Assembly: GCA_034359265.1 (NCBI GenBank)
Contig: CP136896.1
Span: 18,817,501 to 18,881,500, forward strand
Direction of reading: 5' to 3'
Length of the DNA: 64,000 nucleotides
Origin: Canna indica
Taxonomy: Eukaryota > Streptophyta > Magnoliopsida > Zingiberales > Cannaceae
In this document: positions 55,875-64,000 of the stretch, in pieces
How the letters are laid out: every line of letters starts with the position of its first letter
Position numbering within the stretch: the stretch's first letter is position 1
Translations under genes and position numbers: made by a program
The notes under the pieces: model-generated
Told to the model about the DNA's origin: nothing
Databases searched by the model: none
Seen by the model: only the letters and a program-made list of their open reading frames with translations

Positions 55875-58800
55875 ATGGGTGATCAAATCCGATGTTCGTG
55901 CCGCATTTGTTCAAATGGACGATTTTTGGATCGGGAGACTATCACTCTGCATCTATATAGCAAAGGATTTGCACCAAGATATTTTCTATGGACTTGTCAC
56001 GGGGAGTCACGCGAAGTCGGGACGTCGAGCAATCCTGTCGTTCAGACATATGGTGAATCTTCCTCTGCTGGTGCTTCTTCATCCGGTCAATGTAATCCCT
56101 ATAGAACTATGATACTTGATAGTCTTGGGGGTCAATTCCGCCTGAATGATAGTGTTGATCGGCCAGATCTTTAGACATCAGTCCCACCAGATACTACAGC
56201 GGTTGATATCACAGAAGTAGAGGCCGCGGTAGAGATTGAATTACCGAATAAAGAAGCTGCAGAATTTTACGAGATGTTGAAAGCTGCCGATGAACCTTTG
56301 TATGAGAATTGTCCTAAATACACTAGGTTTTCAGCAATGACACAGCTCTTAAACATCAAGGCCGATTGTAATATCAGCGGAGTTGCGTATGATCGGATTG
56401 CTGGATTGATTAATGGAATGCTGCCTACTGATAATAAGTTTGAGCCTACTTTTAATAAAACTAAAAAGCTGATGAGAAAATTGGGGCTTGGGTACGAAAA
56501 AATACACGCGTGCCAAAATAACTGCATTTTATATTATAAAGAAAATGTGCAGTTGGATAAATGCCCTGTATGTCAACACCCTCGTTACAAGGAGAAGAAA
56601 TCGGTCCGACAGAAAAATATCCCGTTTAAGGTGCTTCGGTATTTTCCACTAACACCGAGGCTTCAAAGATTATTCATGTCGGAAAAGATAGCCCCCTACA
56701 TGAGTTGGCATGCAAGAAGTCGTGATGATACAGTAATGACTCATCCATTTGACAGTGAAGCATGGAAACATTTGGATACATGTTATCCTTCATTTGCTAT
56801 GGATACTAGAAATATCAGATTGGGATTGTGCACAGATGGTTTTAATCCGTTTGGACATTCTGCAACTCCTTATTCAGTTTGGCCAGTGCTGCTGACAGTT
56901 TATAATTTGCCACCGTCAATGTGCATGAAAGATGAATTTATTTATCTTTCGATGATTATTCCGGGTCCTAAGGGTCCGCGAAAAGAAATTGACATATTTC
57001 TCAGACCCTTGATAGATGAATTGAAAACATTGTGGACTGAGGGAGCTGTCACTTATGATTGTCATCGGAAGCAAAACTTCAATTTAAAGGCCGCGGCTTG
57101 TGGACAATCAATGATTTCCCCGCGTACGACATGTTGTCGGGTTGGAGCACTCACGGCCGACTCTCTTGCCCGTATTGTATGGAACACTCTAAATCAATCA
57201 GTCTTCAGAACGGACGAAAAATCTCATTCTTTGATTGTCATCGTCGATTCCTACCGGTTAATCACCAGTATCGAAGGAATCGCAATAAATTTACTAAGGG
57301 CAGAGTCGAAAGAGATGGGCCACCACCGATGTTGTCTGGTGAACAAATGTTAGCACGTGTTTCAGCACTTCCAGATATAGTATTTGGTCGCAATGAAAGA
57401 GTGTCAGGTTTTGGCCAAACACACAACTGGGTGAAAAAAAGTATCTTTTGGGAATTGCCCTATTGGAGTTCATTATTGATTCGACATAATTTAGATGTCA
57501 TGCACATTGAAAAAAATGTGTTTGATAATATTTTCAACACTGTGATGGATATTTCTGGAAAAACTAAAGATAATGTCAAAGCCCGACATGATCTGAAAAT
57601 ACTTTGTAAAAGACCAGAGTTGGAGTTACAAGAGGTCAACAGACGATATCTGAAACCGAAGGCCCTATATGTGTTAAATAAACAACAGATCAAAGATGTT
57701 TGTCAATGGGTAAAAGAACTCAGATTACCCGATGGATATGCTTCAAACTTATCTCGATGTGTGAACGTCGATGATTGCAAAATATCAGGGATGAAGAGCC
57801 ATGATTGTCATGTATTCATGCAGAGATTACTTCCGATCGCATTTCGAGATCTTCTACCTGATAATATTTGGGGTCCATTGACTGAATTAAGTATGCTTTT
57901 TAGAAGCATCTGTGCAAATGTCCTTCGAGTCGAAGATATGTCAACACTTGAAAATAATATTGTTGAAATCATATGCAAGCTGGAGCAGTTTTTCCCTCCT
58001 GCATTTTTTGACTCGATGGAGCATCTACCGATACACTTGGCATACGAGGCACGAGTTGGTGGCCCCGTTCAATATCGTTGGATCAATATCTGAATCGTAT
58101 ATCATTCAAGAAATTTCAACATTCTGCTCATTTTACTTTGAATCGACAGTACAGACAAGATTTGATCGTCTTCCACGTAACGACGACGGGGGTGTTCGAC
58201 ATTCAGATGGACGTTTAAATATATTTTGTCACTCTGGTCGTGCTTTTGGTTCTCGTCCATCTCGACACTTAAGCGATGAAGAGTATCATTTGGCACACTT
58301 GTATGTATTACTCAATTGTCCAGAGATTGAACAATTCATTGAAATATTTGACATTGAGATGGTGCAAAAATACTCTATTCACAACGATCAAGAATTGGAG
58401 AGATTACAGAATCGTGATTTCCCTACTTGGATTCAAACTTAGAGCAAAGATCACAGAGCTGAAATAGATGAAAAAATATTTGAGTTTGTTAGTGGACCGT
58501 CGCGACTTGTGTCGTGCTATAGCGGATATTTTGTTAACGGGTATAAATTTCACACGGTTGAATATTCATTTGCAAAGAAGACGATGAATGCTGGGGTCTG
58601 CGTGAAAGGGACAACCTATGTTGAATGTGATATGGATTTTTATGGACTGGTGGAAGAAGTGATAGAGTTGCACTACTTCGGCTTGAAATCAGTGATCCTA
58701 TTTAGATGTCATTGGTTCGATACAACAGAAAGGGGCATGAAAGTTCATCCAAAATACAAACTTATTGAGGTTAATTACAAATCGAAATTGGCAGCAAATG

Positions 58801-59165
58801 AGCCTTTTATATTGGCATCACAAGCCGAACAAGTATATTACGCGAAGTATCCGGCTCGAAATAAAGATAGAGCAGATTGGCGTGTAGTCTGTAAGACAAA
58901 AGGTAGAGGAAAAATTGATCCGATAGTAGGAGAAAATGATCCTCCTGGTTTCTATCAAGAAGATGATCTTCCTCCTGTGGATCGTATTATTCCAATACTC
59001 GAGGATGCAGACACAACGTCAATTCAATTAGAAGTTGAATATGCTGATGATGACGATCATGAAATTGAGGAAGCTGGAGATGAAGAAGATGAAGAAGAGG
59101 AAGAAGAGGAAGAAGAGGAAGAAGAAGAAGAATTCGAAGACTATTATTCAGATGATGAAGAATAA
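55875..59165 (+). pseudogene. TNP2-type CACTA transposase, disrupted
   Basis: This would encode the transposase that cuts and joins CACTA ends. From ATG 55875 the frame shows the Transpos_assoc domain (CSCRICSNGRFL..LHLYSKGF..FLWTCHGE). A stop follows at 56172-56174, and the same frame continues through the transposase_21/TNP2 core (KCPVCQHPRY.., RNIRLGLCTDGFNPFG.., FIYLSMIIPGPKGPRKEIDI). One base is lost near 57090, and the next frame starts with LWTINDFPAYDMLSGWSTHG and extends to the DUF4218 part (LPIHLAYEARVGGPVQYRW, about 58065). There a deletion removes the expected YPFERYL..segment and shifts the frame again. A second stop is at 58440. The DUF4216 region (about 58590-58860) and an acidic Glu-rich tail (59060-59165) follow. 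Four lesions make it non-functional. Confidence 0.93.
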
Positions 59166-59240
59166 TTGTAAAGTATATATTTTATTAAATATATCTCTAC
59201 TATTTATACAATAATCTGATTATATGTCTGTTCGACAGAT

Positions 59241-60776
59241 ATGTCTGGTCGTGGTTATCGATGCAGGAGAGTTTCGGAGTCTCCGATCGGTGAGACTCCA
59301 GCACTTACTCATGCTGCTGATCCTCCTGTTGCTGATCCTCATTCCGATGATACTGCCGAGGCTAGTACATCCAGACGTAGGCGGCCACGCGGGCCGAACA
59401 GGTGGCAGCCTCCACCAGCCACAGAGTCACGTAGATTGATTAGCGTGATTGGGGAGCGGTAATATATCATGAATTATGAATCATTACAAATTTATTATAT
59501 CATAATATAATATTAAAATTTATTTTTGTTGTGCAGGTTCGAGCAAGAAGAAGTGCCGAGGAGCATTTCTTCTACTATTCGACGATACATGCACGGGGCA
59601 TGGCCTACGTGGTCTCACGTGCCTAGCGAGCACGTCGACATGTTATGGCGCGAGTTTGAGGCACGTATTATTATTATTTTTTACATGCATGATGATATAT
59701 TAATATTGGTACTGATATTATTATTTTGCAGGCTCGCTATACATGGGCCGAGGACCAGAGGTCCTTCATTTACGCTGCCTGGGAGGCTATTTCCCGGGCA
59801 AGGTACAACGGGCAGCTGGGGCAGGCTCGGTCCCAAGCGATGGCCCGAGCTGGGACCACTAACATCGCGGAGACTCGGGGATACGGCCCCGGTTGGATTA
59901 CTCCGGATATATGGGACCAGCTCGTGGGGATATGGTCGACGGATCGATGGCAGGAGGTTTCTCGGAATGCGGCTAGAAATCGCATGTCGGGAGGAGCAGC
60001 GCGTCACACCGGCGGCTCTGTTGCATTTGCAGTGCACGCAAACCGTATGGTAAGTATATCTTTTAATTATATATTTTATTTGTTATTATGTGTACTAATT
60101 AATGTATTTGTTTTGTAAATGTAGACGACGGTGTCAGATGACGGGACTGTCCAGCGACCCTCCCCGATGGCGGTGTTTGAGCGGACTCACCGTCGAGCAA
60201 ATGGGACGGGGGAGTACATCCACAACCGCGCTGCATACATTATGGTAATTATATATTTGTTTAAATTATTCATTATATATTTATAATTTAAGTTTTATGA
60301 TAAATATTAAACAAAAAATCAAACTCGAGTAGGAGACGTACAGCCAGACGGTGGTGCAGCGCGGGGGTACCCCCGAGGACTTTGACGCAGCGATGTGGGT
60401 CGAGGCCGCAGGTGGCTGGGACCATGGCCGCGTATATGGCTTCGCAGATAGTGGTCATGCGCGAGCCGTACTAGGGCCACTTGGGGCACCGACCCCTCCG
60501 GTCGCTGGTGAGCGGCCGTCCACCTCTAGATCCAATTATGATCATAGTAATAGGATAAGGACACTAGAGGAGACGGTCGCGCGTCAGACTGAGATGATGG
60601 AGCGTCAGAGTCAGACGATGGCGAATATAGAAGCTATGCTACGCAACTTGTCAGGTCATCCCGAACCAGTCATCTCTTCGGCATCATCTAATCCATCGTC
60701 CTCGAGTCAGTCCACGCCGGTGTACACTCAAGTGCTTCAGACCCCGCCATATAATCCAGACCATCCTCCATCGTGA
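59241..60776 (+). CDS. TnpA/Ptta-like CACTA accessory protein, five exons
   Basis: The exons are 59241-59458, 59537-59660, 59732-60049, 60125-60244 and 60333-60776. Joined, they give one open frame of 407 codons plus stop. Introns 1, 3 and 4 are GT-AG; intron 2 appears to use a GC donor (GAG|GCACGT) with a normal CAG acceptor, which is needed to keep FE-ARYTWAEDQ in frame. The protein has a basic, Pro-rich N-terminus (RRRRPRGPNRW), a middle with YMHGAWPTWSHV and ARYTWAEDQRSFIYAAWEAI, and PMAVFERTHRRANGTG, which resembles the plant transposase Ptta/En/Spm domain (transposase_24). The C-terminus has a predicted coiled coil (LEETVARQTEMMERQSQTMA) and a Ser/Pro tail. In En/Spm the comparable protein binds subterminal repeats. 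It follows the transposase pseudogene by 75 bp. Confidence 0.82.
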
Positions 60777-61077
60777 TCGTGAGATTTTTTATTTGGATAT
60801 TGAACTTGTTTAACTTATTTTGTTTGGATATTGATACTTCAATTTTGCATTTGAATTGTTTTTATACTATCGTGGATAATTATCAATATAAATATAATTG
60901 TTTTGATGTATATATGTTGGTGTGTTTGTGATGTGTGAATGAATGTGTATGAGGTGTTTGTGATGTGTGAATGAATGTGTGTATGAGGGTATGGGTGTGT
61001 GAGTTATGTATCAGATAAATGTATCAATGTATCAATGGAAATTTGAAATTTTCAAATTTTCTGGTTGCAGGTATTCG
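60777..61077. other. 3' non-coding part of CACTA element
   Basis: AT-rich sequence with a short GTGTGTGAATGAATGTGTAT-type repeat (60920-61000). I see no gene here; it is the likely 3' UTR and terminator region of the TnpA-like gene. Confidence 0.6.
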
Positions 61078-61405
61078 TCATCAGCAACGACTTTCCCACG
61101 GGCGTCCGTGGGAAAGCCGTTGCTAAAAGTGTATCGAAAGCCGTTGCTGATGACCTACAGCAATGGCTTAGCGACGACGTTTTACTAACGGCGTTGCTAC
61201 GGACTCAGCGGCCATTGCTATTAATGTTATCAGCAACGGCTCTGGGTTTGTGGCAAAATCGTTGCTGATAATAGTTTTAGCGACGGCCCGAGCGGCCGTT
61301 GCTGATCCGTTGCTAAGTCATCAGCAACGCGACTTTCTGTCACGGCTCTATTGCAACGGCTCAGCCGTTGCTGATGCTCTTCAACAACGGCATCAGCCGT
61401 TGCTG
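61078..61405. repeat. 3' subterminal repeats of the CACTA element
   Basis: Multiple CAGCAACGG/CCGTTGCTG motifs in both orientations, the counterpart of 54447-54742. Confidence 0.9.
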
Positions 61406-61429
61406 ATGACCATTTTTCTAGTAGTGCTT

Positions 61430-63201
61430 ATTAAATTCAAAATCTTAGTGTTATACCTCAATGCTTAAGATTAAAGTATGTCTCTATATATACTCATGAT
61501 TAGAATTCCATGTTAAAATCCTTGAATTCTCATGAGTAGGTAGAACTTTAGTACTTAGACAAATTTCATTGAATGAAACTTGTTCTAGGTAAATATCTAT
61601 TATTAGAGACCTTCTTGTAAGTCCAAACTAGTTTAACATAGGTAGAGATCTTATTTCTCAAATATTTCACATCTTAAGATCTCTTAGTTTCATTTAGATA
61701 TCATGAAAACTCATTTAAAATGAATCTTAACTATCTAGCATAGGTTAAGGTTTTTAAATGAAACATTGCATTAAACCCTTGCTATTTAGTATATTAGCTT
61801 GCTAAGTCGGTATATGATTTCATTTTGATACTAATGAAGCCTACTTGCAATTTAAGAAAGTGGCAAACATTGAAGACTATGCTATCTAAGAGAAAATGAC
61901 AAAGGAAATGAAAAAGTTGGGCAAATTTTCTAAAAGATAAGGTATGGATTTTATTTTGCAAAAATCTTTGAAAAATAATTGAATTTTCATGTTTAATGAT
62001 GTCTCTATACTCATGATTGATGTTGCATGATAAATGGTTGAATTTTCATGAGTATGCAATTTCATGATAACTAGGCAATTTCATAATATTAAGATTGAAT
62101 GAAATTTACTCTAGGTTAAAATTTATATTAGAGACCTCATTTTGAGTAAACATCAAACAAACATGTTTAAATACATATATCACATGAGTCTAGGTATTTG
62201 AACTTGAAAATTCATGTCTAGATGAACAAATACAATTGGTATCTCACTTTAGATGACTTAAGCTTGAAAAGTTGGAGTCAAGTCAATAATTCGACTTGGT
62301 CATCTCATTTTAAATCCAAACTTCATAAACATGTTTAGGTGTTTAATGATTAGTTGTCATGTGCTTAAGATTGAAAATTCACGTCTAGATGAATAAAGTG
62401 ACAACTAATTCACCTTAGAGGACTTAAGCTTGAAAAGCTTGACCCAAGTCAACAAATCGACTTGGTCACTTCATTTTAAGTCCAAAACTCATAAACATGT
62501 TTAGAAGTAGGTATGACATGTTTCCATGCATTTTGAGTGAAAAATTCATATGGATATGGATAAAATGACATAGAGGTGGTTTCATGAAAATCTCTTTTGA
62601 ACCAAGTAGACTTAAAGGTCTCATTTTCAATCCATATTTGAGAAACATGTTTAGATTTACTCATGTTAGGTATCCATAGGTTTAAGTTTGAAAAATCATG
62701 AGTAAATGTTAAGATTGAAACTTAGCAAGTTTCATAAAAACTAGTTGAGTTTTGAAACCTTGCTTGGTTGATATCTTGACTTAAGGACATAATTTTCATC
62801 TCAAACTTGACATATACTCTTTACATTACCATCATGTGGTGTCATGAAAGTTTGAATGCATATTGAACAAGTTTTAAGAATAACTGAAAATTACATAAAT
62901 ACCATTTCAATATACAATTGGTGTAAATTTCAGTTATTTATAGAAAAATATAGAAAATTAATTTTGGGATGATTCTTGAAACTGCACACTCACTGAAAAA
63001 TCTAGTTTTATCAGTAAAAATGAGGAGAAAAGTATAGGTAAAGGGGAGGAAAATATAGGAAATCCATGCATATAGATAGATGTAGTTTAATTATATAGAT
63101 ATGCATGTTGATAGGGGGAGAAATCCCTTAGTTCATATCCTTGTGCTTTAATGATTATATATTTTCTTAAGGATGTTTGTCATCATTTAAAAGGGGGAGA
63201 T
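61430..63201 (+). other. Non-coding interior of C2, right part
   Basis: AT-rich and homologous to C1 26850-27960 (AAGCTTGACCCAAGTCAAC.., GATATGGATAAAATGACATAGAGG). It ends with the polypurine tract before 63202. I see no gene. Confidence 0.7.
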
Positions 63202-64000
63202 TGTTGGCTTTAGGTTTTCAACCTTAGCCTTAATCTCCATTTTGATGGTTTTGATGATAACAAACATGAGCCTAATGATTGAGAATATGTTTTAGGTTCC
63301 ATATCAATTAGCGTTCGATGTCCTCGATTGAAAATATCAAAAGAAATCGGAAATCGGAAGGACATTGATCGTCGCGCTCGGGTTCATCGCGAAAGTTTCT
63401 CGAAGATCGACGAGTGCACCAAAGTCGCATTGTCCTGGCTCAAAGATCACATGAAAGCTCTCCAAGATGATGCTCGTTGAAAGCCAGAAACCGGAGACAA
63501 AGCGCGGAAGAAAATAGGCTGAAAAATAAGTTTCAGCCTAAATTCGGTCGACCGGGCGATCGACCAAATAGGGTAAGGTATCAGGCAGTAGCCTTATCGG
63601 CCGATCGATTGGTCGACCGAACTGTGCCTAAAATAGGCAGTGGCTACTTCGATTGACCGACAGAGGCCTGAAATAGGCAGTAAGGTTGGCTGTCGACGAA
63701 CCTGCGTATAAGCCAAAGACGCAAGATCGCGACGTTCGACCGATAGGTCGACTGGATGGCAGATCGCGTGATTTGCATCTGGGTGGTCGACCCGTCTGTC
63801 GACCGACCAGAGAGAAGAATGGAGTGGTCAGATGACCGGTCGACCGACCAATCGATCGGTGACCTGCAACGGATAGTTTACTATCCATTGAGCAGCCATT
63901 TCTTCGGTAGGGTATAAATATACCCTCATATGATTCATTTAACTTCTTCCTTGACATATAGAGATTTTATTGAGGCATTCAAAGGGAAGATCTAGGCCTT
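63202..64000 (+). repeat. 3' LTR of C2, truncated by window end
   Basis: It begins TGTTGGCTTTAGG and is closely similar to 50917-51770, with the palindrome cluster at 63540-63870 and the TATA box at 63913-63920. Confidence 0.87.

Larger units (their letters stand above)
54430..61426 (+). mobile_element. CACTA (En/Spm) DNA transposon
   Basis: It begins CACTACTAGAAA and ends TTTCTAGTAGTG, perfect terminal inverted repeats of the CACTA superfamily, with the 3-bp target duplication CTT at 54427-54429 and 61427-61429. It is 6,997 bp long. Subterminal regions (54447-54742 and 61078-61405) are packed with CAGCAACGG/CCGTTGCTG in both orientations. Two genes lie inside, both on the plus strand: a TNP2-type transposase pseudogene and a TnpA/Ptta-like gene. 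The element interrupts the non-coding interior of C2. It is likely dependent on a relative for transposase. Confidence 0.96.
50917..64000 (+). mobile_element. Copia-like, gag-only LTR retrotransposon C2 (right end outside window)
   Basis: It has a 5' LTR (50917-52486), a primer site, a gag region, a non-coding interior, a polypurine tract (AAAAGGGGGAGAT before 63202) and a 3' LTR that runs off the window. The interior without the CACTA insertion is about 3.7 kb, similar to C1, and again has no pol genes. Confidence 0.85.

Noticed and set aside
56274..57353. A complete 359-residue transposase starting at 56274
   Set aside because: The upstream in-frame sequence from 55875 encodes the Transpos_assoc domain, and the end from about 57090 is out of frame; it is part of a broken gene.
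59526..60053. Long open frame (MLCRFEQEEVPRS..) as a separate gene
   Set aside because: It runs through an intron and then reads the third exon of the TnpA-like gene in the wrong frame.
1..64000. tRNA, rRNA or other RNA genes
   Set aside because: No cloverleaf or ribosomal signature was noticed; the TGGTATCAGAGC sites are retroelement primer sites, not tRNA genes.

Overview
This is a transposon-dominated stretch of a plant nuclear genome. The plant signature is clear: Ty3/Gypsy chromovirus and Ty1/copia-type elements with tRNA-Met primer sites, a CACTA (En/Spm) transposon, a Tourist-like MITE, and intron-bearing fragments of a plant ascorbate peroxidase gene. I cannot name the species. No intact host gene is visible. 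The only open, spliceable gene belongs to the CACTA element.

The substrate is a tandem array of about 1.23-kb units. Each unit carries degenerate copies of four 3'-half exons of an ascorbate peroxidase (APX) gene in gene order. Units are visible at 1955-2240, 21955-22620, 33806-34800, 35399-36060, 36654-37225, 37831-39002, 39401-40065 and 47160-47241. All are pseudogenic, and none contains the N-terminal half of APX.

Retrotransposons have inserted repeatedly into this array, mostly as solo LTRs. Their ends could be placed because target-site duplications (TSDs) can be read. Family X has a solo LTR of about 3.0 kb at 2651-21774 (TSD AGCTG), 22840-33421 (AGTTG), 40621-47105 (AGTAT, one copy mutated), 41380-44499 (inverted, inside the previous one) and from 47248 (inverted, runs off the window). 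Family Y has a solo LTR of about 2.8 kb at 1-1846 (partial), 4336-7184 and 17156-19957 (TSD CTTAT). X1 (2651-21774) also holds a full-length but dead Tekay/Del-type Gypsy element, G (8326-21562, TSD TGTTG). G is itself split by two solo LTRs, W (10991-12331, TSD TCACC) and Y3. X2 (22840-33421) holds a gag-only copia-like element C1 (23768-32248), which is split by an inverted solo LTR of a related family (28916-30692, TSD CCTTT).

The right third is a five-level nest. An APX unit is hit by X5. X5 is hit by an inverted solo LTR (47664-49097, TSD AGTCC) and by a forward LTR (from 49988). That forward LTR is hit by a second gag-only copia-like element, C2 (50917 to beyond the window). C2 is hit by a 6,997-bp CACTA transposon (54430-61426, TSD CTT). 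In the CACTA element the TNP2-type transposase is broken by two stop codons, a frameshift and a deletion, whereas the accessory TnpA/Ptta-like gene has five exons that join into one open frame.

The most striking unexplained structure is in the family Y LTR. It contains a tandem array of short inverted-repeat units whose outer arms differ from unit to unit but stay complementary within each unit.
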